Shown here piece by piece: positions 24,601-34,704 of a stretch of DNA of 64,000 nucleotides; positions within the stretch are counted from its first letter, which is position 1, and every line of letters starts with the position of its first letter. A program made the position numbers and the translations under genes. Source of the DNA: Earliella scabrosa (lineage: Eukaryota > Basidiomycota > Agaricomycetes > Polyporales > Polyporaceae). The notes under the pieces were generated by a model. The model did not search any database and was not told the DNA's origin. It worked only from the letters and a program-made list of their open reading frames with translations. The stretch is from assembly GCA_022605405.1 (NCBI GenBank), contig JABYQQ010000013.1, forward strand, positions 868,001 to 932,000. The letters are read 5' to 3'.

Positions 24601-24864
24601 GTTGTCGCGAGCATATGCGGTGGGATTCACGTAGACCTTTGACTTGCTGTATATCAGTCTGTACTTGCTGTCCTCCGAGCTGCCTTCCGAACTTCCGGAC
24701 GCCTTAAGGATCTCTGACGCACTGGGCGCAGAATGTTTGATCTCGACCATCGACTCGACCTGCCCGATCTCCGGTCAGCCTTCGCCTGTGTCCTCCGCCG
24801 TAAGACGTACTGATATCGTAGAGAGTGTGCCGTCGAAAGCTGGTGGTTGTGGGGATCCGTGCAT
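21690..24864 (-). CDS. GYP7: Rab GTPase-activating protein GYP7, TBC domain
   Basis: About a dozen exons give roughly 850 residues. The N-terminal PH-like region has KYRLIYSKSKVYVNPTAYAR and QPVYLLAWIPETLL, followed by a Ser-rich linker. The TBC domain shows RKEEMKREIFRRGIDSSIRR, WPFLLGVHDW, the arginine finger in IDVDCRR (IxxDxxR), the glutamine finger in YVQGMSDL, and LFFCFRWILIAFKREFPFED. Gyp7 family members activate GTP hydrolysis on Ypt7/Rab7 in vacuole fusion. One intron (22233-22287) has a GC donor, and one exon (21997-22014) is only 18 nt. The start is uncertain: 24864 fits the splice frame but lies only about 25 bp from a TATA element; 24750 is the next in-frame ATG. A GC-rich divergent promoter is shared with RPS21. 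Confidence 0.9.
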
Positions 24865-24875
24865 CAGAGCGACAT
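24864..24875 (-). promoter_or_regulatory. Possible 3-codon uORF overlapping the GYP7 start
   Basis: ATG TCG CTC TGA, whose final A is the A of the proposed start codon (TGATG). It is relevant only if transcripts begin upstream of 24875. Confidence 0.35.
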
Positions 24876-24886
24876 GAGTGTCAAGG

Positions 24887-24893
24887 TTATATA
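24887..24893 (-). promoter_or_regulatory. TATA-like element before GYP7
   Basis: TATATAA on the minus strand, 12 bp before the uORF and 23-29 bp before the proposed start codon. If functional, most transcripts would start at or after 24864 and favour the later ATG. Confidence 0.4.
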
Positions 24894-25133
24894 CCGCGAA
24901 ACGCTGCTGCGTCCAGGTCCGGGCTCGCTGCGCCGCGGGTGTTTGAGCGCTAGCCGGCGCGTCATACTTCGGAGATCACGTGCTGAGGCCAGACCAGAGC
25001 TGTCCGCATTCGGAAGGAAGACAAGCAAGCCTAAACACAGATCTGCAACTGTATAGTTCCTAACCTTACTTTTCCCGCTCACCGCCAACGACGCCGACGC
25101 CGCCCCGCGCACGCAAAAGTCCACTTTCTAGCC

Positions 25134-25576
25134 ATGGAGAACGACCAGGTGTGTTGTGCAGCTCATCTCACGCGCGGAACAGAAATTCTGAGCAATTTGG
25201 GGCGAATTCTAGGGTATTCTCGTTGACCTCTACGTCCCCCGCAAGTGCGCGGCGACCAGTGAGCACCTCAGGGCGATATGGGAGACCGTCCATGGGAGCT
25301 GAAGTTGCGTTCTACAGACCGTCTGATCACCTCCAAGGACCACGCGTCCGTTCAAATCAGTGTTGCCGACGTCGATGCTGACGGCCGGGCACTCTCCACC
25401 TCCACTACCTTTGCGCTCAGTGGTGACGTTCGCGCTATGGGCGAGAGCGACGACTCGTTGAACCGTTTGGCGACTAAGGCTGGTCGTGAGTCACATATCC
25501 TATCGTCCCTCCGTTCCAGTCGCTCATGTCGATTGAAATTGTAGTCCTCCGGAACGTATGGTCGTACCAAAAGTGA
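25134..25576 (+). CDS. RPS21: 40S ribosomal protein eS21
   Basis: Four exons (25134-25148, 25213-25258, 25318-25485, 25545-25576) give 86 residues, the size of eS21. The first exon encodes only MENDQ. The body matches the family: [40 protein letters not shown] and a C-terminus [10 protein letters not shown]. eS21 sits on the 40S subunit near uS2 and helps late maturation of 18S rRNA. The promoter is a 269-bp divergent region shared with GYP7; it contains a TCACGTG site (24976-24982) and a pyrimidine-rich stretch just before ATG, typical of ribosomal protein genes. Confidence 0.97.
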
Positions 25577-25908
25577 TTTATGCTCATACGTTGACCGGAG
25601 TTACTGTTGTGCATGTATGATCGCTCTGCATTTTCCCGCGCATATTCATCGGCCGCGTGGCTAGACTGTAAAACACAAGCCTTTGCCTGCCGCGTGCTTT
25701 TTCCTCCAAGCGCAGTGTAAGACTGCACCCATCCGGCGATTATGCTTGACTTAGCCCGGCACTATGTACTGAAGTTACGAGATAACACAAAGAGCAAGAG
25801 ACTTGATATATTGAAAATGCTGAGGAGTTGCAGCCGATATCCGTATGTGCATGGGTACATTACACTGTCCTGGTCAGTGACGAAATCGACATGAGCGACA
25901 GACAAGAA
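25577..25908. other. Convergent 3' region of RPS21 and the lipid phosphatase
   Basis: 332 bp between two stop codons. It should hold the two 3' UTRs; no other feature is seen. Confidence 0.5.
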
Positions 25909-27517
25909 TCAAGTTGCCTTGGGGGCATCGGTATTATGAGCAGCGGAAGTAGTTTGTGGGATCCCCATCTCCTCGTCAGCGGGTCCGTCAGAGTACCGTG
26001 CGTTGAAGGGGCGTAAGCGAATGTTCTCGTTATCGAAAGACCTATTCACCATCGCTGGTGCGGTCGAAGTGTGTGTGGGCAGCTCGTGTCCGCCGCGCTT
26101 GAAACGAGGGGGATATGGTTGGTGGGAGAGGTCGGATATCAGAGGCGGATAGTACTGTCGGTAGGAAAAGTAGGAAACGACAAGACCCAGCAGTGAGCCA
26201 GTGAGCACGTCCTGCCAGTGATGGCGGTAATCCATCGTGCGGGAGATGGCGACCAGTGCCGCGCCTGCCAAAGGAGCGAGAGCAATCCAAGCTTTCGCCT
26301 AGATCATAGACATCAGCGCGAGACCGCGGTCAGACATTCATCGAGTACATACCGTGTGGCCCTTCTCGTCGAAGAGGTGGAGTTTGCCCGCCAAATAGAA
26401 CGTAAGGAAACCGAGCCCGGCAAAAGACACTAGAAAGGATCGTGAATAGCCGCGGGATGTGTACAACAATCAGACCTACAGCTCGAATGTCCGCTAGGAA
26501 AACTCCTGAACCCGTCTCTTAGGAGAGCGACATCTGTCTGCGTACAGATGGCCTCTGTAGACAGACCCAGCGGCGGGTCAACAGCACCGGCCATGGGCTG
26601 ACAACGATCAATCAGGTCTGCAGGCCGCCGAATGAGTACATTGGCGTTGGGAATTTGAAGACGTCATACTGACCAGGTCTGGGGCGTCCAACTGTAACCT
26701 TGGTAAACTGCGTGATAGCACCAGTGATTGTCGTTGAGAGAAGCCCTATCCTTCTGTCAGAAAGGTTTTCCCCCGGGGAGACAAAACAAGTTGTCTTACA
26801 GGCCAGCCAACTGCTGTGGAAATCCCACCAAGAACGCACAGTCAACACGTTGGCGATTGGAGCAATCACCAGAGGTGCCGCGGCAAAGATGATATACAAC
26901 ATCCATGGCTAGGGTGCGTTTAGTACAGGTCACGCGACATATCAAAGGTCTCAACATACAGGTACACGTTCATGAACGGCATGCCTAGTGGCCTTGGTCA
27001 GTACTGTTACATATAATGCGTCAACCAGAGAGCTCACTTGTGAAGAATTCTACAAATATATCAGCATGGGGTGCGCTGTCAAAGGGGGCATAGGTTGCAC
27101 GCACGATGTATCCGTTAAGGAGAAATCTCGCTTGAAACCAGGTATCTTGTCGAGCGCATAGAAGGCGGCGCTATATAGGTGCAGCATGAACGATGTGGCC
27201 TTGCAGGGGTTGAATAGCACCTACGCGAGAATGATGCACAGAGCCCTTGAGAGGGGAGGTACACATTGGCACACGACCACCGACGCCACAGATGTCACTC
27301 ACCAGTCTGGCGCATAGGATAGAATGGCCCGCACGCTTGGCCTTTGTGTTGTGAAACCTTTCTTGAAGTTGACCATCCTCCTTCGCTCTGGTTGTGGACG
27401 ATATTCGGCGGGATTGGTGCTAACGGAGTAGACGGAAGGATCTGAACGGACAGTCTGGGAGCGGGGAAGCGGACGGAGGGGAAACTCTTCTGGATCCTGC
27501 AGTCGCTGGTACGACAT
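25909..27517 (-). CDS. DPP1: PAP2-family lipid phosphate phosphatase, DPP1/LPP1-like
   Basis: Integral membrane phosphatase expected to dephosphorylate phosphatidate, diacylglycerol pyrophosphate or lysophosphatidate. The three PAP2 catalytic motifs are intact: KVTVGRPRP (KX6RP), FPSGHSS (PSGH) and SRTMDYRHHWQDVLTG (SRX5HX3D). Hydrophobic helices include WALCIILAAAFYALDKI, LYIIFAAAPLVIAPIANVL, LSFAGLGFLTFYLAGKL and AWIALAPLAGAALVAI. The N-terminal 70 residues are polar and end in ILSYAPDW. Splicing is unusual: a 21-nt exon (27225-27245) and a 12-nt microexon (27038-27049) are needed to restore the first membrane helix and the following SILHKHAVHERVP. The start at 27517 (MSYQRLQD) is preferred; an in-frame extension upstream looks like UTR. 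Confidence 0.9.
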
Positions 27518-28107
27518 CAACGAGGGGTCAGAACCGTTCAGCAGGACGAGAACATGGACGCAGATTGAGATGGACGCCCCCGACTGTGGGAGGTGATATA
27601 GAGAGGCGAGAGGAAGAGAGACGCTGGCACACGACCGTTTGTGGCAACTGGGTGCTGCGTGCAATGTGCATAGCAAGTGCATAGGCATACTGGCCGCCAA
27701 GCGACTTGGCTGCTGCGCAACGCGGGGTTCGATACTTCATTCGCTACACAGTGAAGCTTGATGTGCGTGCTATGTATACGCCTCGACACACTGCACAGCC
27801 AACTGTCTGTCGTCGCAGGTGGTCTCGTCATTCCCACCGTAATGAGGATTAGAATCCGAGGAGTAGCAGATCCGAGTGTCCCCCGCGCAGTCGACGCGGT
27901 GCAGGACAAGTACGAGCTCGGTGCATTCGCCGAGGTTCACGCAACCAGGATTGTGTAAGACATCTTCCTGAAACACCTTTCCGTGAATCTGTGAATCTGT
28001 CGACGCGAGGTCCCTGGTAGGCTGGTCAACGCGTCAAGACGCGCATGGAGCGCCCATTACCCGCGTTTGCTCTTGCGCAGCACCGCGATCACTTGACATA
28101 CACCACC
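27518..28107. other. Intergenic between divergent genes, nothing recognised
   Basis: 590 bp that must hold promoters for the lipid phosphatase and PPP4R2. Short open frames are present but unsupported. No TATA box stands out. Confidence 0.45.
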
Positions 28108-29247
28108 ATGGACGCCTCGGATAACCCTCCGTTTGAATGGAAAGAAGGTACCTAGGCTGTATATGCACTCGGTGATCTATTGACCTCTGATCGAGCCTAC
28201 AGAGTACGGTGACATCCTGGAGAGAATCGCGTCCACCGATGTAGTCGAGTACGTGTTCACATCCTCTCCAGTCCCATCCTGTGCTTATAGCCGGTTCCAT
28301 GAAGTGTAGAATGGTCACTGCTGCGAAACATCATCAAACACAGACTTGACAAAGTGCGTGAGATGAGTTTAGGCCAAGGCACGGTGCTCAGATTATCTCA
28401 GAACATCTCAGCCTTCCTCGCAGACGGCCCTAGATGGGAGCCCCGACCACCCCTCATGATTGCAGCGCCGGTGCAACTCATACATGGTGGGCTCAAGCTA
28501 CCACCATTTCCGCCTCGTGACTATGTGCAAGGAATCCCAAATCCTCCCCCGCCCAAGGTGGATCTTACGGAGAAGGAGGCGGACGATATGAAGACGTCCA
28601 TATATGTGCAGCTAGACGAATTTGACGGGTACGGGGCATAAACCATAGCCTTGGAGCACCGCTAACGTCGCTACAGCACGCCTTTCACAATACAGCGCGT
28701 TACCGAGTTGTGTGTTAATCCGCGACAGCACTACAAGTACGTCGGGAAGTATTTGAGGGCAGTGGAGAAAGCTCTACTCGTCACGTCGACCTGGGACGCG
28801 TTTCCGCCTTTGTCTGAGACAGACAGCACTTATTCCGCCGTCGGCCATCCCTCCATCAGCACCTCCGCCGTATCTGCTCCGAACACGCCCATGTTCTCCC
28901 CAATACCATTCCTTCACGAAGACGCTCGACGCTCGAAGTCACGAAGTCCCCCGCCAAGTCCTCTTGTCCTTCCCGCTACGGTGGCAGGAGGTATCACCGC
29001 GGCGGAGGAAAGTGCGGATGTCAAGGCGTTGGGTTTGGTCGACGAGCTGGACGACCCTAGTCCAGGACATCTCAGCGATCATATCGAACCTATCTCCTCA
29101 ACCACAACGGTGGAGTCCAAACCATTGCACGGGACTCTTGAAGAACGTTTTGTGAAGGCGAAAGAGGTAGAAAGCGAAGCCGGGTCGAGTGCGGACGTTC
29201 CGATGGCACAAGATGGGGACGAGGGGAAAGAGAATCAAGCAGTTTGA
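28108..29247 (+). CDS. PPP4R2: Protein phosphatase 4 regulatory subunit 2
   Basis: Five exons give about 310 residues. The conserved N-terminal R2 domain is clear: EEYGDILERIASTDVVEWSL, then NIIKHRLDKNISAF, then PPFPPRDYVQGIPNPPPP, then TPFTIQRVTELCVNPRQHYK and KYLRAVEKALLVTSTW. The C-terminal half is acidic, Ser/Pro-rich and probably disordered. R2 (yeast Psy4) bridges the PP4 catalytic and R3 subunits in the complex that dephosphorylates gamma-H2A and checkpoint proteins after DNA damage. The first coding exon is short (13 codons). Its stop is only 53 bp from the FYV7 stop on the other strand, so the 3' UTRs almost certainly overlap. Confidence 0.92.
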
Positions 29248-29300
29248 ACACATTTTGTACGAACATGCCAGTCAGGCTCCAGGATAGACAGCACATACCG

Positions 29301-30020
29301 TCAGGTGTAATTTTGCTTGATCTGTTCCAACATAGCCTTCATACGAAGTCCCATGTCGGGCTGTCCCCGACCCCGACCCCGGCTCCGACCTCGACTGCTC
29401 TGTCCGCCACGACCTTCGCGACCTCCCACTGCGCCACCTCTCCCTCTTGTGTCCGCGGGTCCTTTGTGACGATGAAGCGGATTTGATTTGTGGGTATGCA
29501 ACGACGAGCGCGAATAGGCCATCCGCTGTAACTCTCGGAGGGTTGGCTGTTCCTCTGTCTTTTGCCGTGGGGTACTCTTTTGCGGATGCCCTCGCGTCTT
29601 GCCAGAAGCTACGGCAGCGACCTTGCTCTGCGGCTCGTCTCCAACGTCCTCCTCATCTCCGCCCTCTTTCTCGCTTTCCTCGCTGGTGTCTTGCGCTTCA
29701 CTTGCACCAGAAGAGCCGGACCTGTGCTCCGCTTCCTCGCTCAATTCGCGAACGGCCTCCGCTTCGCGCTCTAGCTGCGGCCGTGAAGGAAGTAACCCCT
29801 CCTTGCGCTTCTGTGCCTTCCACTTGCTCTTGATCTTCTGAACTTCCACCCATGACCGCTTTAGCTTCTTGGCTGCGACCAGACGTAATGATAGGTGGGT
29901 CGTGTTCATCGAACCGGATACAGCACAACACATACCGCGCTCAACAGGGAGATGCTGGAATGTTGGTGGCTTCTTGCGTTTGACGCCTTGCGGCCGCTCT
30001 GCCGAGGACGACGGGGCCAT
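29301..30020 (-). CDS. FYV7: rRNA-processing protein FYV7
   Basis: Two exons give about 210 residues. The family signature is at the N-terminus, VKRKKPPTFQHLPVERAKKL and SWVEVQKIKSKWKAQKRKEG, split by the only intron. The middle is acidic (SEESEKEGGDEEDVGDEP). The C-terminus has a basic, RGG-like stretch (TRGRGGAVGGREGRGGQSSR) before MGLRMKAMLEQIKQNYT. Fyv7 (human CCDC59 is related) acts in 18S rRNA processing in the nucleolus, as a small-subunit processome factor. The RGG run is a plausible RNA-binding and methylation target. It diverges from SUI1 across 314 bp. Confidence 0.88.
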   Translation of the reverse strand: MAPSSSAERPQGVKRKKPPTFQHLPVERGMCCAVSGSMNTTHLSLRLVAAKKLKRSWVEVQKIKSKWKAQKRKEGLLPSRPQLEREAEAVRELSEEAEHRSGSSGASEAQDTSEESEKEGGDEEDVGDEPQSKVAAVASGKTRGHPQKSTPRQKTEEQPTLRELQRMAYSRSSLHTHKSNPLHRHKGPADTRGRGGAVGGREGRGGQSSRGRSRGRGRGQPDMGLRMKAMLEQIKQNYT

Positions 30021-30334
30021 GGAGGAGCGAAGATGAGTCGCGGACCTTTGTCAGAAGCGTCCGGGTCCGTGTGCAGCGCAGAAGCAGGAAGATGACTGTC
30101 GAAGTGAGTTGAGCACTAGGCTCGGCGGACGGAGGAAATTGAGGTAGGCACTGCACTGCACTGGAATCTGCGCCGTCGGCGCGGGGACTGAGAGCGGCCT
30201 GTGATTACATAACGGGCGTTAAGCGAGTATATAGCGGGTCCGAGGCGCGCGACTCAGACCTCCCCATCCGCCTCCACCTCCAACCCCCGCTCAGTTCCTC
30301 TTCCACCCTTCTCTGTATCCCCACCTCTCGTCGC
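30021..30334. other. Divergent promoter of FYV7 and SUI1
   Basis: 314 bp. It includes the SUI1 TATA element and a pyrimidine-rich run just before the SUI1 start. No other feature is seen. Confidence 0.5.
30228..30234 (+). promoter_or_regulatory. TATA box of SUI1
   Basis: TATATAG on the plus strand, about 100 bp before the SUI1 start codon, followed by a CT-rich stretch that is a likely transcription start zone. Confidence 0.55.
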
Positions 30335-30900
30335 ATGAGCGTGCAGAACCTCAACACTTTCGGTGCGTGTCCCATACGCCGTCGTTGCGGCGTCTATGCT
30401 TATCGATCGTGTTGCTAACCATCCCGCTCTCTCTGCCTCGTACAGATCCCTTCGCAGACGAGGGAGACCCTCTTGGCAGCACCCAGGACGTCGGGTCTCA
30501 GTCAAACTACATCCACATTCGTATCCAGCAGCGGAACGGCCGCAAGACCCTCACAACACTGCAGGGCCTCCCCAAAGGTTCGTCCCTGCTCGATCTTCAC
30601 AAACCTACTCTCCTGCTGACTTCCTGTCCAGAGTATGATCTCAAGAAACTCTTGAAGGCATTCAAGAAAGTGAGTCCGTGGTTGCGATTCTACGCTTTGC
30701 GCGCCCATGGGTCGGCGCTGGAGGGTGGCGCACGACTGACGATACACCATTGTCAGGAATTCGCTTGCAACGGTACTCTCGTTGATGATGAGGAGGCCGG
30801 CCAGGTCATCCAACTGCAGGGTGATCAACGCTTGAAGATTTCTCAGTTCCTCGTCCAGGAGGGAATCTCGAAGAACACGATCAAGGTCCACGGATTCTGA
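30335..30900 (+). CDS. SUI1: Translation initiation factor eIF1
   Basis: Exons 30335-30362, 30446-30577, 30632-30669 and 30757-30900 give 113 residues, the expected size. The protein starts MSVQNLNTFDPFADEG and contains YIHIRIQQRNGRKTLTTLQG, LPKEYDLKKLLKAFKKEFAC, NGTLVDDEEAGQVIQLQGDQ and GISKNTIKVHGF, all diagnostic for eIF1/SUI1. It binds the 40S subunit near the P site and enforces start-codon selection during scanning. The gene is intact. Confidence 0.97.
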
Positions 30901-31381
30901 GCGTCGCATTCAGGCAGGAAGCTAGAGCGTTGGTTTAGCACGCATCCGATCTCTTCCACTCTCTCATTGCTGCGTCTTGTCGTTTTTCTCGTCGCATCTT
31001 TTGTACAGTCTCATGTATGTACCACTCCCTGTTATGATATATCAGACTCGTGGTGTGCATTATCCTCATCACATTGACTATGTCCTGAGACCTGAAGTCC
31101 GAGGTACATACCATGCGACCGATGTGGGAAGGGACGGCGACTTCTGGTGTTGATGTGGACAGATGTGCGGAGTAACTAGTGTTGGCACCGCGCACCGGCA
31201 CAAGACCAGCCGACATGCTGAGGTCGCAGATCACCGCATTCAGTGGCACTTCTCTATCATCCAAGGTACAATTCTGATTGCTTCAGGATAGCATGGCGCA
31301 TACATCAGAAGACGAAACAAACTCAACTGCGAGAAGATGAGACGGAAACATAGAAGTCGAAACGCCAGAAGATGCATGAGA
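30901..31381. other. Convergent 3' region of SUI1 and SNRNP27
   Basis: 481 bp between two stops. A minus-strand frame at 30935-31264 is open but has no family signal, and I treat it as chance. Confidence 0.5.
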
Positions 31382-32359
31382 CTATTTGATCTTGTCCAGG
31401 GGCCTGTCGTAAAAGTGTGTAAGAGAAGCGTGCGATGCGCGTAGCTTGACACGAAGCTTACCTGTTGAATCCACCACGCCTGCGAAGAGAAACCCACTCG
31501 TTGGTTAGCGCAAAGATCGTCGAAAGTCGTGGTGGAGAAACGCACCGGTTCATATACTGCCGCCACGTTCGCATCTTCTTCACGTCTACTGCGCCTTCTT
31601 GATTGCCCTCAACGTGTTTGCCCTACGTTCAAATTACGCCACTGGACAGTAACGCTGACGAAACAGTGGAACTGACCTTCGTGGTTCCAAAGCCGGTCAA
31701 ACCCATCATAGCCATCATAGCAGCATCGTCGTCATTGGTCGCATCCATAGCCTCCCCTTCTTCTGCGCCACCTGCAGGCACTTCGGAATCTTGTCGGGGG
31801 TGAGAGCCAGAGGGTTCTCGGTCTGGAGTACCTGTCGGGAGCGGACTGAGGGGACGCTCTCCTCGCGTGTGCAGTCGCGCCACTTCACGCACCTGTTGAA
31901 GATTGCTGCAGGTCTCGTTGACCTCGGGTAGAATGCTTCGAATCAAGCTCAGAGGCGCGGTCTGCAGGCCTACCGTCCCTGTCCCTGTCATGTCTGTCGT
32001 GTTCCCTATCGGCTGCTCCTCGAGGAGGAGGAGGAGCTTCATGTCTCCCGTCGCGGTCATGGTCTCTACGGTCCCGGTCGTCTCTTCGCCTGTCGTCCCG
32101 TCTGTCTCGACGGTCATCTTCCCTGTCCCTCCCATAGGGATCCCTCCGGTCTCCTGCAACTTGCTCGTGGTCACTTAATGCCCCGAGGGTGCTATGTTTG
32201 GAAGAACATACCTGGGGCACGCCTATCCCGTTCGCCTCTCCGCGGCGGACTACGAGACCGACTCCTGCGACCTCCACGGTACCCTGGACGATCCCTGTCC
32301 CTATCACGCTCATCACGCTCCCATTCTCCTCGCCGTCGGTGGTCGTAACGTGAAGACAT
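31382..32359 (-). CDS. SNRNP27: U4/U6.U5 tri-snRNP 27 kDa protein (SNRNP27 family)
   Basis: Six exons give about 225 residues. The N-terminal half is an RS/RD-rich domain of alternating Arg, Asp and Ser (RSRSRSPPRRGERDRRAP; DDRRDRRDDRRRDDRDRRDH). The conserved C-terminal block is assembled from four exons: MMAMMGLTGFGTTKGKHVEG, then VDVKKMRTWRQYMNRRGGFN, then RPLDKIK. This is the SNRNP27 signature, a tri-snRNP component needed for spliceosome activation and, in animals and worms, 5' splice-site fidelity. The short terminal exons hide the family unless splicing is followed. An E-box plus AACCCTTA lies about 100 bp upstream. Confidence 0.9.
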
Positions 32360-32600
32360 CAGAAAGCGTAGGAAGGATGCTGGTTCGTAGGCTCTGGCGG
32401 AGAAGTTCAGCGGACAAGTCCAAGTCGCGTATCCAACGCGGCGGAGGCGCGATGTAATGCTGCACGTGACCTAATACGCCTAACCCTTAGGCTGAGGCCC
32501 GAGTGACCGTCATGAACGGCGACCTTCTATCGGATAGGTCGTGGCACGCGAGTTCTTGTTGCGAACCCACATCTATCCATTTATTGTACATACGGCTATT

Positions 32601-34313
32601 TCAATCCACCAAAACCAAGGAATCCAAAACGGAGAACCCCGCAGCCACCCCGCCTTCGTTGCTATCCTTCCCCTTCGTCCTCAAGAGCCATCCCACCTCC
32701 TTCTCCACAATAGTCTTATCAGACCCACCAAACAGCGCCCACCCAAAGATGCCGAGTTCACTAACCACCTCGACCTTCACAGCCCCTTCTGTGCCACTAC
32801 CGGCACGCACGAGGTAGTTGCCCAAGTGCCCCGGAGTGCGGATGAGCTCCATGGCGATCCAGGCCTCCCGTTCCTCGACTGGTAGGGTGTCAAGAAAACC
32901 TGGGATATCTTCCTTGTAGACATTGTTGCCGCCGCCTTCCCGCTGCGGCTTCAAGACAAGGTTGAGAGCCTCGGCGCGAGCTTTCTGAATCCCTGCGTCG
33001 CCATCACGGTTGAGACCCCACATTCCCATCCAGCTAGACCGTAGGAGTTCGGTGGGTTCTTCCGGGAGGAAGCGTTCCAACAGACCAGGCTGGGTGAGAA
33101 CTTCTTGCACCTTCTTGCCCCCCGCGAGCTGGAGCTGGATGGAGGGACACTTGATGGCAGCGGAACGCTCTAGCACGTGTCGTGTCGCGTAGTGGGCAGG
33201 AGTAGGATAGTCCTTTGGTGTGTACCCTGCGCGGAAGTAGACGGTAGAGATCTCCACGGATCTGGCGCCTCCGGGTAGCAAGCCTGGTAGGTTGATGCGG
33301 AGTCTACGCGATTCGGACACTACCTCCGCAGAAACTGCTAGTTGTTCGAGTGTTTGACGAACAACACGTATCGAGTGCCTACTCTGTGTTATCATCGGCG
33401 GCGAAGGAGAGCTTCATGATTCACGTACTTCTCAATTAGCTCGTACTCTAACCATCGCTGGTCAAAGACGTTTCGCTCGCCAGCTTGCACAACGAAGAGT
33501 ATCCATGCCCTGAGTGACTGTTATTAGATTCAGGAGACACATATAGTGATTGCGCCTACGAGGGAGATCCATATGCTTCATGCGCTGCAGCAAGTCCTTC
33601 AGCGAGACCAGCAATCGTGTCATTGGGGGGCAAGTTCTCGAGTTTCAGCAAGGGCGAGCTATTGAAGTACTCTGTCGTAACAGCCAGGTGTCTAAATGTG
33701 CATTAGTCTTGCTCAACGTCCGAAGGTATAAACTAAGGCTACCTGTGAAGCTTCGCGACAGTCTGAGAGAGCGCGCCGAAGGAGGAAGAGATCGTGTTGA
33801 ACTCGACTTGTTTCAAAAGCCCGGGCACTCCTGACTCCGGTACATGGAGTAGATAGTCTGATCGGAAAAGGCCTAGATGGCGAGTCTACGCTATTCTGCT
33901 GTAGCGCTGCTCGGCGGTATACGCGAGGAACATACCTGGTCGATGCCCTCATCACGCAAACTCTTCCAAATTTTCCACAACTCACCCGTGAACTCGTCGA
34001 CGCGTCCAACCCCTTGTTCGGCGCCCATAACGCGATCGAGGAACTCCTCGTCCATCGCGACGCGAGCGTATAGGACATTGTATAACCGCTGCAGCGTCTT
34101 TGCTAGCTCGAATTGCTTCCGCGGAAAAGGCGAAGGGAAGAGAGCGAGGGGTGCGTGAATGGCTGATGTGGGTGCAGGAGGTTGCACCACGGCAGGCGGG
34201 AGGTAAATCAGTCCATGGGAGAGGGCGTAGGTCGTCGCGAGTAGAGTCAGGGTTTCACGTTGCTGATCAGTGACCTCCGGTGGCCATTGCGGGAGAGAAC
34301 TGGAGCCAGACAT
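32601..34313 (-). CDS. GSH2: Glutathione synthetase
   Basis: ATP-dependent ligase joining gamma-glutamylcysteine to glycine, cytosolic. Five exons give about 490 residues, the eukaryotic family size. Landmarks: TRHLGLFRSDYLLH, KQVEFNTISSSFGALS, WILFVVQAGERNVFDQRWLE, ISTVYFRAGYTPKDYPT, the glycine-rich loop LKPQREGGGNNVYKEDIP, and C-terminal GIFGWALFGG. Two acceptors had to be chosen past earlier AG dinucleotides to keep this conserved frame. The first Met (MSGSSSLPQWPPEVTDQQRE) is a normal family start. It diverges from the RNA-binding-like gene at 34705. Confidence 0.95.
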
Positions 34314-34704
34314 GATGTACCACGGTCAAGGATGGGATGTATGGAGAGATCGGGTGCCTCGTAAGTGATTACATAGCGCGGATGGACAAGGATATGGTAA
34401 GCAACCCGTCAGTCATCGACTTCGTTGAGATTGGCCAGGATGGCGCGAATGCAGAAAAGCGCGCGGGAAGGTGTGGGACCAGGCTAGCGCTCATGGCGAC
34501 AACATGATATATGCTACGCATCCTTTGGCCTTGGGACTTGCGTAGGGTATCCAGATGTCGATACGGGTCGAAAGTTGTGAACTGTGTTGGGAGTCAATGT
34601 CGTGGAACATTAGAACTTACATCGAGCGCCGAGATGGCGCAAAGGACTATAGCCGAATCGCGCCTTTCCAAGGACTGCGCTCATCCCTCACTGCTGTTCC
34701 AAGT
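34314..34704. other. Divergent promoter region, GSH2 / RRM-like gene
   Basis: About 390 bp. The plus-strand frame that enters the next gene is already open from 34555, with in-frame ATGs at 34555 and 34597, so part may be coding. No TATA box stands out. Confidence 0.4.
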
